In this document: positions 48,070 through 55,075 of the stretch, piece by piece
Position numbering within the stretch: position 1 is the first letter of the stretch
Layout: each line of letters starts with the position of its first letter
Assembly (NCBI GenBank): GCA_947632385.1
Contig: CANRPD010000010.1
Span: 1 to 55,155, forward strand
DNA: 55,155 nt
Direction of reading: 5' to 3'
Source: an uncultured Clostridia bacterium
Lineage (GTDB): Bacteria > Bacillota > Clostridia > Oscillospirales > Acutalibacteraceae
Notes under the pieces: generated by a model
Seen by the model: the letters and a program-made list of their open reading frames with translations, nothing else
Databases searched by the model: none
Told to the model about the DNA's origin: nothing
Translations under genes and position numbers: made by a program

Positions 48070-48822
48070 ATGAAATCATTGACATTGGAACAAGTCCGGG
48101 AGATCACCCTGCGCTACTACGGGCTGCTCTCCGGCTTTCCCCCCGAGACCCTTTCCCCCGGGACCCACCTGCTCTGCACCCCGGAGCGGGACCGTCCCCT
48201 CCAGGGCCTGGGCTGCCGGTACGGCGTCTACGCCCTGGTGCAGCCGGGTCTCTGCGCGGTGTCCTATTCCCCCCGCCATCGGGCCTTTTTCGAGGCCCTG
48301 GGCCCCCTCGCCCCGGCGGAGCTCCTGGACCGGGTCCGGGCGGGCTTCCCGCTGCGGCACATGAAGCTGCTGCTCTTTGCCGGCCTGCGGGTGACGGACC
48401 TGGGCTCCGCCCGGGTGCTTTTCCCGGCGGACTATCCCCTCTACGAAGATTTTTTCCGGGCGGCGAACCCTGCCGTCTCCCTGGGAGACGACCCCTGGCT
48501 CAGAGACTATTTCCTGGAGCGCTCTGCCTGGGGCGGGTTCACCGGAGTGGAGGCCGACGGCCGCCTGGTCAGCGTCTGCGACGCCCCGGACATGCCCTAT
48601 CTGGCCGGCGAGATCCAGCACACGGGCATCGTCACCCTGCCGGCCTACCGCCGCCGGGGCTTTGCCCGGCAGGCGGCCGCTCTGGCGGCCCGCCATCACC
48701 TGGAGCACGGCCTCTGTCCCCAGTGGGAGTGCCGTGCCGAGAACACCGCCTCCTACCGGCTGGCCCTGTCCGTGGGGTACGCCCCCTGGGCCGACGCCTA
48801 CCTGCTGGAAGAGGAGGCATAG
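48070..48822 (+). CDS. GNAT family N-acetyltransferase
   Basis: A 250-residue protein. The C-terminal half is a GNAT domain with the acetyl-CoA-binding loop GIVTLPAYRRRGFARQAAAL (residues about 180-199) and ECRAENTASYRLALSVGY, the usual last motif. The N-terminal 130 residues (LTLEQVREITLRYYGLLSG, YSPRHRAFFEALG) are of a type seen in other two-part clostridial GNAT proteins and may position the substrate, which is unknown. AAGGAGGGATCTTGAT precedes ATG, which overlaps the spacing after mutY. In an operon with mutY, a nitrilase-family protein and a radical SAM protein. Confidence 0.82.
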   Translation: MKSLTLEQVREITLRYYGLLSGFPPETLSPGTHLLCTPERDRPLQGLGCRYGVYALVQPGLCAVSYSPRHRAFFEALGPLAPAELLDRVRAGFPLRHMKLLLFAGLRVTDLGSARVLFPADYPLYEDFFRAANPAVSLGDDPWLRDYFLERSAWGGFTGVEADGRLVSVCDAPDMPYLAGEIQHTGIVTLPAYRRRGFARQAAALAARHHLEHGLCPQWECRAENTASYRLALSVGYAPWADAYLLEEEA

Positions 48823-48825
48823 CCC

Positions 48826-49554
48826 ATGCGCATCGCTTTGGCGCCCTTTGCCTTTCGCAACGGGGACCTGCCCTTCAATCTCCGTCAGGTCCGCCGGGGC
48901 CTGGAGGCCGCCCGGGGCAGGGCGGACCTGGTCTGCTTCGGCGAGACCTTCCTCCAGGGCTTCGATGCCCTTTCCTGGGACTTTGCCCAGGACCGCCACA
49001 TCGCCGTCTCCCAGCAGTCCCCCACCGTGACGCAGCTGTGCCGCTGGACCCGGGAGCTGGGCGTCGATCTGCTCCTGGGCTACGTGGAGCTGGACGGCCC
49101 GGCGCTGTACTCCTCCTGCATGCTCCTGTCCCAGGGCCGCCTGCTCCACAATTACCGCCGCATCTCCCCGGGCTGGAAGGACCCCACCCGCGCCAACGGC
49201 CACTACCGGGAGGGGGCGTCCACCCGCCCCTTCCGCTACCGGGGCCGGGAATTCCAGCTGGCCCTGTGCGGCGACCTGTGGGAGGCCCCCCAGCGCTTTG
49301 TCACCCAGGGGGTGCTCCTCTGGCCGGTGTATGTGAACTTTTCCCCGGAACAGTGGGCCGCCCAGGAGCCCGCCTATGCCGCCCAGGCCCGTCTGGCGTC
49401 CCGGCAGGCCCTGCTGGTCAATTCCCTTTCCCAGGATCCCCCTGCCCACGGCGGCGCCTATTTTTTTGTAGACGGCCGCACCGCGGCCCGGGTCCCGCTG
49501 GACCGGGAAGACCTCCTGCTGGTGGAGCTGGACCCGCCCGGCCCGTTGTCCTGA
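48826..49554 (+). CDS. Nitrilase superfamily (carbon-nitrogen hydrolase) protein
   Basis: A 242-residue carbon-nitrogen hydrolase. The Glu-Lys-Cys triad is recognisable: Glu40 in CFGETFLQGF, Lys in SPGWKDP, and Cys in LALCGDLWEAP. Members hydrolyse amides, carbamoyl compounds or nitriles, and bacterial ones of this size often act on N-carbamoyl amines or omega-amides. The body is compact and without signal peptide. GAGGAGGCATAGCCC precedes ATG, 3 bases after the GNAT stop, so the genes are tightly coupled. Confidence 0.82.
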   Translation: MRIALAPFAFRNGDLPFNLRQVRRGLEAARGRADLVCFGETFLQGFDALSWDFAQDRHIAVSQQSPTVTQLCRWTRELGVDLLLGYVELDGPALYSSCMLLSQGRLLHNYRRISPGWKDPTRANGHYREGASTRPFRYRGREFQLALCGDLWEAPQRFVTQGVLLWPVYVNFSPEQWAAQEPAYAAQARLASRQALLVNSLSQDPPAHGGAYFFVDGRTAARVPLDREDLLLVELDPPGPLS

Positions 49555-49595
49555 CCCAACCGTTTTTGCTTTTTGCACTTTGAAAGGAGTTTTCC

Positions 49596-50642
49596 ATGCA
49601 GCCTTTTTTTGATACGATCACCCTGGCGGCGGACCTGCGGGGCTGTCCCAACCGCTGTCTCCACTGCTGGATGGGCCACCGGCCCAACCCCCACCTGGGC
49701 CCGGAGGCCCTGCGTGAGATCGCCGCCGATTTCCGGCCCTACGCCCGCCGCCTGGTGGTGGAGGACTGGAACCGGGAGCCCGACTACCCCGACAACTACC
49801 GGGAGATGTGGGCCCTGTGCAGCGAGCTCTCCGACGGCCACGGCCCCCATTTCGAGCTGATGAGCGTCTGGCGGGCCGCCCGGGACGAGTCCTACATCCC
49901 CTGGCTGCGGTCCCTGGGGGTCCGGGCGGTGCAGCTCACCTTCTTCGGCGGCCGCGCCGCCACCGACCGCTACACCGGCCGCCCCGGCGCCTACGACGAC
50001 CTCCTCTGGGCGGTGGAGGCCCTGCTCCGGGCGGGCATCGCTCCCCGGATCCAGTCCTTCCTCTACCGGGACACCGTGAACGAGCTGCCCCACCTCCAGT
50101 CCCTGCTGGCGGACCTGGACCTGGACCGCCGCTGCGCCCGGCTGGGCGTCCCCTTCGACTTTTTCCTGCACCAGGGCTCCTGCGATGGCGCCGCCGAGGC
50201 CCTCTATCCCCTCTGGCCCACCCCCGCAGACCTGGAACAGGTCCCGGAAGACTTGGCCGCCCGCACCTGCCGGCACTTCGGCAAGGCATCTCTCCGGGCG
50301 GTCTTCGGGGACACCGAGGCAGACCTCTGCCGCGCCTTGGCCCAGGATACCTCCACCCACCCCCTGGAACTCGACGACCCGGTGTTCTTCGTGGATGGCG
50401 CGTTCAACGTCTACCCCAACCGCACCGCCCCCAGCCCCGGCTGGCTCTTGGGCAACCTGCGCACCCAGGGCCCCCAGGCCGTCCTGGAGACCTACCTCCA
50501 CCACCGCAGCCCCGCCCAGCGGATCCTGGCCACCGTGCCCATCTGCGACCTGGTCCGCGCCTATGGCGACCCCGAGAGCCAGCGCCTCTTCGGCCGGGGA
50601 GATTACCTGGACCTGCTGGTGAACCGGATGAGCCGCGCCTGA
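49596..50642 (+). CDS. Radical SAM protein of unknown function
   Basis: A 348-residue radical SAM protein with CPNRCLHC near residues 17-24 and a likely SAM-binding GGR stretch (LTFFGGRAATDRYTGRPGAYDDLL). No SPASM-type cysteine cluster or B12 domain is seen at the C-terminus, though two cysteines (SCDG, RTC) occur in the middle. No family I can name. AAAGGAG precedes ATG; a 41-base gap follows the nitrilase gene with no terminator, so it is probably the last gene of the mutY operon. Confidence 0.8.
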   Translation: MQPFFDTITLAADLRGCPNRCLHCWMGHRPNPHLGPEALREIAADFRPYARRLVVEDWNREPDYPDNYREMWALCSELSDGHGPHFELMSVWRAARDESYIPWLRSLGVRAVQLTFFGGRAATDRYTGRPGAYDDLLWAVEALLRAGIAPRIQSFLYRDTVNELPHLQSLLADLDLDRRCARLGVPFDFFLHQGSCDGAAEALYPLWPTPADLEQVPEDLAARTCRHFGKASLRAVFGDTEADLCRALAQDTSTHPLELDDPVFFVDGAFNVYPNRTAPSPGWLLGNLRTQGPQAVLETYLHHRSPAQRILATVPICDLVRAYGDPESQRLFGRGDYLDLLVNRMSRA

Positions 50643-50768
50643 CCCAAGCCGCAGGGGGAGGCTCTGTAATAAGTCCTTTCGTTCTAAATGGGTATTTTAT
50701 CCGCTCGTCAAAGCGGAAGTTGGCTATATGCAAATGAACGATATCAACGCCGTCGGCAGAGGAATATA

Positions 50769-51182
50769 TTATTCTACTACTTCCGTACCGATGATGCTAA
50801 ATCCGTTTTTCAAATACATCTTGATCGCTCCTTGATTCCAATCGGCGACATGAAGTATGATCGGGTCGATACAGTTCCTTTGCAGGAAAGAGACCGCAAA
50901 CTGTAGCAACGCCTCACCATGACCTTGCCGTTGAAAATTCTTTGCAACGATCAAATCATCAATTTCATTTCCATATACCGCAACAGAGCCGATGAGGTTT
51001 CCATCGACTTCAAGGATATAGATATGATCTTTTTCCTGTTCCAGCTTTTCCCGACTCGGGCAAATATCGACAGGAAACCGCTGCAATGCCGCTCTCATGT
51101 CATGGAAGCATTCTTCGTAAACTCTTCTATACTTCCGATAATCGGAGTCGGAATACTGTCGCAGCCGCAAATCAGACATCAT
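50769..51182 (-). CDS. GNAT family N-acetyltransferase, AT-richer than its surroundings
   Basis: A 137-residue GNAT domain (LRLRQYSDSDYRKYRRVYEECF; IGSVAVYGNEIDDLIVAKNFQRQGHGEALLQFA is the acetyl-CoA loop; the final MYLKNGFSIIGTE is typical). Base composition from about 50680 to 51300 is clearly lower in GC than any other coding region here, with codons such as ATA, TTT and AAA common, so the gene looks recently acquired. Start set at MMSDLRLR (51182), with AAGGGCGGG upstream; in-frame ATGs at 51221 and 51311 are possible. It lies between the mutY operon and the erm-like gene. Substrate unknown; some GNATs confer resistance, but nothing specific supports that. Confidence 0.75.
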   Translation of the reverse strand: MMSDLRLRQYSDSDYRKYRRVYEECFHDMRAALQRFPVDICPSREKLEQEKDHIYILEVDGNLIGSVAVYGNEIDDLIVAKNFQRQGHGEALLQFAVSFLQRNCIDPIILHVADWNQGAIKMYLKNGFSIIGTEVVE

Positions 51183-51315
51183 TGGCCCGCCCTTATATTC
51201 CATTTTGTGCGCGATGACTTGCATCTGTTGTTTGGCCTCCCCCTTACATTCCGAGTTGTCAAATGGGCACCTGCCCGACAGCCAAGGTAGTGGGATATCT
51301 TTTTTCCGCAACTCT

Positions 51316-51390
51316 TTACCCGTTGACCACGGGGATGGTCACCGAGGTGGACTGCTTGCCGTCGGAGACGGTGAGAGCGATCCCCCCAGC
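51316..51390 (-). pseudogene. Remnant of the C-terminus of a beta-rich protein gene
   Basis: Directly after the erm-like stop codon the same frame continues for 24 codons to a TAA, encoding GGIALTVSDGKQSTSVTIPV and four more residues. This looks like the last beta strands of an exported or glycosidase protein; the GH2 protein of this window ends in the similar LTLSVSDGRQTEKRSFPVAE. No start or upstream part remains. I read it as the stump of a gene whose body was replaced by the erm-like gene. Confidence 0.4.
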
Positions 51391-52203
51391 TCACCGCCCC
51401 TTGCCCGGTCCCAGCCCCATGTGCCGGGCCCCTCGAAACAGGCACAGCCACTGGACATACCGGAGATTCCCGTCCCGCACCGCCCCGGGGGAGGGGCGTT
51501 CCGGGCAGTCCCGCAGGGCGGCCATCACCTGCCGGTGGGTCAGCAGGCTCTCCACGCCCCGTTCCCGGGCCGCCTGCAAAAACTGGTCAAAGGCCGCCCG
51601 CTGGTCCCAGGGCAGGTCCGGCTGGGCCCGCCGCCGCGCACACAGCAGGGCCGCATCCACCCCCGGCGCCGGGTGAAAGGCCTCCCGGGGCACCACCTGC
51701 ACCAGCCGCACCGCGAAAAACGGCCGCAGCGCCAGAGATGCCCGGCTCTCCCGGGGGTGCCCGGAAAACCGCATGGCCGCCCCCTTTTCCACGATGAGCC
51801 ACGCGCAGGCGGGCGGGTTGGGGCACCGGGTCAGCCGCCGCAGCATGGCGGTGGTCTGCCCAAAGGGCAGGTTCCCCACCACCTGATACCGGCCCGTGTC
51901 CGGCAGCCGCATCTGCAAAAAGTCCCCCTGCCGCAGGGTGAACCCCTGTTCCCCGCCCAGCTGTTCCCGCAGCCGGGCGCACAGGGCAGGGTCGGCCTCC
52001 ACCGCCTCCACCTGGGCTCCCCGGGCCAGCAGCGCCCGGGTCAGGTGGCCCTTCCCGGCGCCGATCTCCACCACCCGGTCCCCCGGGCCGATGCCGGTGT
52101 GGGCCAGGATCTCCCCCAGCACCCGCCCTCCGGTGAGAAAATTCTGCCCCGCCCACAGGGGCGCAGGCCCCCGGTTTCCCCGGGGACTTGGTTTTTTGGA
52201 CAT
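51391..52203 (-). CDS. Erm-type 23S rRNA (adenine-N6) methyltransferase
   Basis: A 270-residue class I SAM-dependent rRNA adenine N6-methyltransferase. WAGQNFLTGGRVLGEIL and VVEIGAGKGHLTRAL (motifs X and I) and the catalytic NLPF (Asn111-Phe114) are intact. GHPRESRASLALRPFF and FHPAPGVDAALL fit the Erm (A2058) branch rather than the housekeeping KsgA branch, though KsgA kinship cannot be excluded by eye. Erm enzymes confer macrolide-lincosamide-streptogramin B resistance. The Pro/Arg-rich N-terminus (MSKKPSPRGNRGPAP) is like that of actinobacterial Erm. The start has GAAAGAGGTGC 10 bases upstream. It has a strong promoter and a 165-base leader with a 9-codon peptide. Confidence 0.8.
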   Translation of the reverse strand: MSKKPSPRGNRGPAPLWAGQNFLTGGRVLGEILAHTGIGPGDRVVEIGAGKGHLTRALLARGAQVEAVEADPALCARLREQLGGEQGFTLRQGDFLQMRLPDTGRYQVVGNLPFGQTTAMLRRLTRCPNPPACAWLIVEKGAAMRFSGHPRESRASLALRPFFAVRLVQVVPREAFHPAPGVDAALLCARRRAQPDLPWDQRAAFDQFLQAARERGVESLLTHRQVMAALRDCPERPSPGAVRDGNLRYVQWLCLFRGARHMGLGPGKGR

Positions 52204-52370
52204 AAAAAGAGCACCTCTTTCGTCAAGTTGAGACCAAAAGCAGGCGCGGCAAAACACGGTCAGCCCCTCCGGCTGACCCGCATTTCAGCGCGCGTTTACT
52301 TTCTCAACCGACGAACGGTACCCATACCGATCCGCGATCCTCCCCGCTCCGGAATCCCTTCCGTATGCTG
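52204..52370 (-). promoter_or_regulatory. Structured leader of the erm-like gene (putative translational attenuator)
   Basis: The transcript predicted from the promoter at 52376-52404 has about 165 bases before ATG. It contains a 9-codon ORF (52296-52325), a second 7-codon ORF (52260-52283, MRVSRRG) inside the hairpin GGTCAGCC-GGAG-GGCTGACC, and a small hairpin over the ribosome binding site (AAAGAG-GTG-CTCTTT). Bases 52302-52313 (CGTCGGTTGAGA, coding R-R-L-R) can pair with 52221-52233 (TCTCAACTTGACG), next to the RBS. A ribosome stalled on the leader peptide would break this pairing. Such layouts are known for inducible erm genes. Confidence 0.65.
52296..52325 (-). CDS. Erm leader peptide, MGTVRRLRK
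   Basis: A 9-codon ORF between the erm-like promoter and gene. Its Arg-Leu-Arg (with further Arg and Lys) matches the RLR class of erm leader peptides, such as ErmDL, where macrolide-bound ribosomes stall at an Arg/Lys-X-Arg/Lys motif. A GGGGAGG lies 13 bases upstream of ATG, a weak RBS. The same bases form the leader helix described for the attenuator. Confidence 0.6.
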   Translation of the reverse strand: MGTVRRLRK

Positions 52371-52375
52371 GCTCC

Positions 52376-52404
52376 AGTATACCGGAGATCCCCTCCGTTG
52401 TCAA
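52376..52404 (-). promoter_or_regulatory. Sigma-A promoter of the erm-like gene
   Basis: On the minus strand TTGACA (52399-52404, consensus), 17 bases, TATACT (52376-52381). It is back to back with the promoter of the flippase gene. Confidence 0.88.
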
Positions 52405-52428
52405 GCATGCCCCCGCCGCGAAAAAGAA

Positions 52429-52457
52429 TTGACCTTTTGCCCCGGATGGGGTACAAT
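52429..52457 (+). promoter_or_regulatory. Sigma-A promoter of the flippase gene
   Basis: TTGACC (52429-52434), 17 bases, TACAAT (52452-52457), 40 bases before ATG. The two divergent -35 elements are 24 bases apart. Confidence 0.85.
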
Positions 52458-52496
52458 AGTTGTGATTGTACTTCTCACCGGAAAGAAGGTGCGGAC

Positions 52497-54128
52497 ATGG
52501 CCGAACGCAAACAGAATTTCATGATGGGCGCCGCCATCCTCACGGCCTCCACCCTCATCGTCAAGCTCCTGGGGCTGCTGTTTTCGGTGCCCCTGGCCAA
52601 TTTCATCAGCGAGGCGGGCATGTCCTACTTCTACACCGCCTACGACATCTTCGGCGTCTTCCTCATGCTCTCCACCGCCGGGCTGCCCATCGCCGTGTCC
52701 CGCATGGTGGGCGCGGCCTATTCCCAGGGCCGGGAGCGGGAGGCGGACCGGGTGTTCGCGGTGGCCTTCTGGCTGTTCTTCGCCATCGGCCTGGCGGGCT
52801 GCCTGGCCATGGCCCTGTTCTCCCAGCCCATCGCCCGCTGGATGGGCAACCCCGGGGCGGCCCACGCCATCCTGGCGCTGTCCCCCACCATGTTCTTCAT
52901 TTCCGTCATGTCCGCCCTCCGGGGCTATTTCCAGGGCCGCTCCAACATGGTGCCCACCGCCGTCTCCCAGACCATCGAGGCCGTCACCAAGGTGGTCATC
53001 GGCGTGGGCCTGGCGGCCTTCATCATCACCCGCTACGATTCCGACGCCTGGGCCGCCGTGGGGGCCATCGTGGGCGTTTCCGTCAGCGCCGGCCTGGGCA
53101 CCCTGTACCTCACTGTCTACAAGCTCCGCCAGAGCCGGGAGGACCGCCGCCGGGAGCTCCGTGCGCCGGAGGACGCCCTGGGCGCTTCCCGCCGGGAGAT
53201 GCTCTGGAGCCTCATCCGCTTCTCCATTCCCATCACCCTGGGCTCCTGCTTTTTGAGCATCCTGGACACTGTGGACGCCGCCATCCTCATGGACCGGCTG
53301 CAAAACGCCGCGGGCTTCACCCTCCAGCAGGCGGAGTCCCTGCGGGGGGTGCTGGGCCACGCCCGGAAATTCTTCGACCTCCCCGGGGCCTTCGTGGTGC
53401 CCATCTCCACCAGCCTGCTGCCGGCGCTGTCCGGGGCCCTGGCCTCCGGGGACCTCCCCGCCGCCCGGCGGCTTTCCAGCATGTCCCTCCAGGTCACCCT
53501 GCTCATCTCCGTCCCGGCCACGGTGGGCATGTGCCTGTATGCCCGGCCGGTGTGCGGCCTGCTGCTGTTCGGGGCCCCCTCCACGGCGGCCTCCACCGCG
53601 CCGCTACTGGCCATGCTCAGCGCCGCCATCGCCTTCAATTCCATGCTCTTTACCACCAACGCCATCCTGCAGGCCTGCGGCCACCCGGTGCTCCCGGTAG
53701 TGACCATGGCGGTGGGCGGCTTCGTGAAGATCGCCCTCTCCTATGTCCTCATCGGCCTCCCGGAGGTGGCCGCCATGGGGTCGGCCGTCAGCACGGTGGT
53801 GTCCTATCTGCTCATCATGGTCCTCAACCTGGCCGCCGTCCGGAAAACCGCCTTCGGCATGGGCGCGGCAGCCCGGTCCGTGGGGCCCATCGTCCTGTCT
53901 GCGGCGGTCATGGGCGCCGTGTCCTACGGGGTCTATTGGCTGCTGGGGCGGCTCACCCAGTCGGCCCTCATCGTCCTGCCGGTGATCCTCCTGGCCGTCG
54001 TGGTGTATGCGGCCTGCGCCGTGCGCACCGGGGCCATCTCCTACGAGCTGGTGCGCATGCTCCCCAAGGGGGAGCTGCTGGCCCGGGTGCTCCGGGTGCC
54101 CAAAGGCCCGGATACCCCGGAACCCTGA
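52497..54128 (+). CDS. SpoVB/MurJ-type polysaccharide flippase
   Basis: A 543-residue membrane protein of the MOP superfamily with about 14 helices, the SpoVB/MurJ-like polysaccharide biosynthesis family. Residues 8-70 (FMMGAAILTASTLIVKLLGLLFSVPLANFISEAGMSYFYTAYDIFGVFLMLSTAGLPIAVSRMV) are the family signature; YFQGRSNMVPTAVSQTIEAV is the second. SpoVB is needed for spore cortex synthesis, and close paralogues flip lipid II or other lipid-linked sugars. Which role applies here is open, as several copies per genome are common. The start MAERKQN is set by GAAAGAAGGTGCGG. It ends in a clear terminator and is transcribed alone. Confidence 0.87.
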   Translation: MAERKQNFMMGAAILTASTLIVKLLGLLFSVPLANFISEAGMSYFYTAYDIFGVFLMLSTAGLPIAVSRMVGAAYSQGREREADRVFAVAFWLFFAIGLAGCLAMALFSQPIARWMGNPGAAHAILALSPTMFFISVMSALRGYFQGRSNMVPTAVSQTIEAVTKVVIGVGLAAFIITRYDSDAWAAVGAIVGVSVSAGLGTLYLTVYKLRQSREDRRRELRAPEDALGASRREMLWSLIRFSIPITLGSCFLSILDTVDAAILMDRLQNAAGFTLQQAESLRGVLGHARKFFDLPGAFVVPISTSLLPALSGALASGDLPAARRLSSMSLQVTLLISVPATVGMCLYARPVCGLLLFGAPSTAASTAPLLAMLSAAIAFNSMLFTTNAILQACGHPVLPVVTMAVGGFVKIALSYVLIGLPEVAAMGSAVSTVVSYLLIMVLNLAAVRKTAFGMGAAARSVGPIVLSAAVMGAVSYGVYWLLGRLTQSALIVLPVILLAVVVYAACAVRTGAISYELVRMLPKGELLARVLRVPKGPDTPEP

Positions 54129-54157
54129 TCCAAAGCCCACCCCTGCATCGTTCCCCC

Positions 54158-54186
54158 GTCCCGCCGCCCAGGCGGGACATTTTTTT
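54158..54186 (+). terminator. Rho-independent terminator of the flippase gene
   Basis: GTCCCGCC-GCCCA-GGCGGGAC followed by ATTTTTTT, about 30 bases after the stop codon. Confidence 0.92.
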
Positions 54187-54316
54187 GATGGGCTCCCCGC
54201 CACAACGCGCACCCCCAAACCGACCTGTCCGGACGTATACAAAATCCTGTATATTTTTTCATTGTTTCCCTCCAGAGGGAACAATTGATATGTCTGTGCC
54301 CCTCAAAAACGGGCTT

Positions 54317-54332
54317 GAACCTGCACGAACCC
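54317..54332 (+). repeat. GAACCTGCACGAACCC repeat, isolated copy
   Basis: This 16-mer recurs almost exactly at 8020-8034 (one base shorter) in the other repeat block and at 54807-54822 (one change). Confidence 0.6.
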
Positions 54333-54463
54333 GTCGGTATACAGCCGCTATTCACCTCTATGCAGAGCCATTTTCCCAAGCAAATTGCACGCAATTCGTT
54401 ATCTTGACCAATTCATCAAGTTTATAAATCAAGAAACTTGTTCGATTTGATGACCCGCCCTTT

Positions 54464-54525
54464 GTTCGCATCCGAACAGTTTCCCCACCCGACTGTTCGC
54501 ACCCGAACCATTTCCCCGCCAGCCC
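54464..54525 (+). repeat. Tandem 31-base imperfect repeat
   Basis: Two adjacent units, 54464-54494 and 54495-54525. Both begin GTTCGCAYCCGAAC, itself an inverted repeat (GTTCG/CGAAC), and continue with a TTTCCCC-rich part. Confidence 0.6.
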
Positions 54526-54659
54526 AAGCCCGGCGCACGCCCCTTCGCCCGCTCCGGCCAGTCTGCCCGTGGCACGGAACTCCGCCGCCCCGCACCCGGC
54601 GCCCGCACCCGCAATCCCCGCCCTTGCCGCCCTCAGCGGGCCCCAGCAAGCGCCCTGCT

Positions 54660-54755
54660 CCCCGGCCTCGCCGCGGGCCCGGCTCCGCCCGGGCCCGCGC
54701 TTTTTCGCAGAAAAAGCCCCCGCGCCCCTTTGGGGCGCGGGGGGCGAGGCCGGGG
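54660..54755 (+). repeat. Cloverleaf repeat, copy 6
   Basis: Perfect 13-bp outer stem CCCCGGCCTCGCC (54660-54672) / 54743-54755 encloses three hairpins: 54673-54698 (GCGGGCCCGG around CTCCG), 54699-54717 (GCTTTTTC-GCA-GAAAAAGC) and 54718-54742 (CCCCGCGCCCC-TTT-GGGGCGCGGGG). Every base between the outer strands is in one of the three arms. The best-formed copy in the window. Confidence 0.85.
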
Positions 54756-54800
54756 CCGGCGGCACCCGCCCGCCCCAACAGGCCGCTGCCCGCCAAAACC

Positions 54801-54930
54801 CAGCCTGAACTTGCACGAACCCACAAAAAACCCGCTCGAATCTGCACGAACTCATCAAAAACCCGGCAAAACCGGCTCGAACTCCCCAAAACCCCGGCAA
54901 AACCCGCACGAACCCGCCCAAACCCGCAAC
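54801..54930 (+). repeat. Degenerate tandem GCACGAACCC repeats
   Basis: Repeated units of about 17-35 bases of the type CTGCACGAAC or GCTCGAAC followed by AAAACCC: 54807 (GAACTTGCACGAACCC), about 54833, about 54866, about 54905. A similar single site is at 8020-8034. On the minus strand they read GGGTTCGTGCAGGTTC. Not a CRISPR: units are short, unequal and have no spacers. Confidence 0.6.
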
Positions 54931-55036
54931 CAAGCACCCCATCGGGGATTTGACCGCCTTTGGGCCGGGGCCCCCGAAAAGCCGAACGGCTTTTTGGGGA
55001 GAAGGAGCGGCGGCCCGAACAGTGACGCCGTGATTT

Positions 55037-55075
55037 GTAAAAACAAATCGCGGCAAACCTCAAGGGCTTGCCGCG
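55037..55075 (-). terminator. Probable terminator of a minus-strand gene beyond the right edge
   Basis: On the minus strand CGCGGCAA (from 55075) pairs with TTGCCGCG (ending 55049), then ATTTGTTTTTAC. A minus-strand frame entering at 55155 ends in TAA at 55114-55116 after LINVKTLRVQNTP; it could be the tail of that gene, but 13 residues are too few to judge. Confidence 0.55.

Noticed and set aside
7393..54755. Cloverleaf elements as tRNA genes
   Set aside because: Four-way-junction shape recalls tRNA, but there is no T-loop GTTC-A sequence, no acceptor CCA, no anticodon loop of seven bases and arms are far too long and GC-rich.
7393..54755. Cloverleaf elements as ordinary terminators or integron attC sites
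   Set aside because: No T-tract follows most copies, two copies lie beyond a proper terminator, one is in a leader, and the attC core (GTTRRRY) is missing.
54358..55056. Overlapping minus-strand frames of 213-232 codons and plus-strand frames in the right gene-free region
   Set aside because: They read through the cloverleaf and tandem repeats; the peptides are repeat-derived (for example GFVRVLPGFWGVRAGFAGF), without RBS, and differ only because of palindromes.
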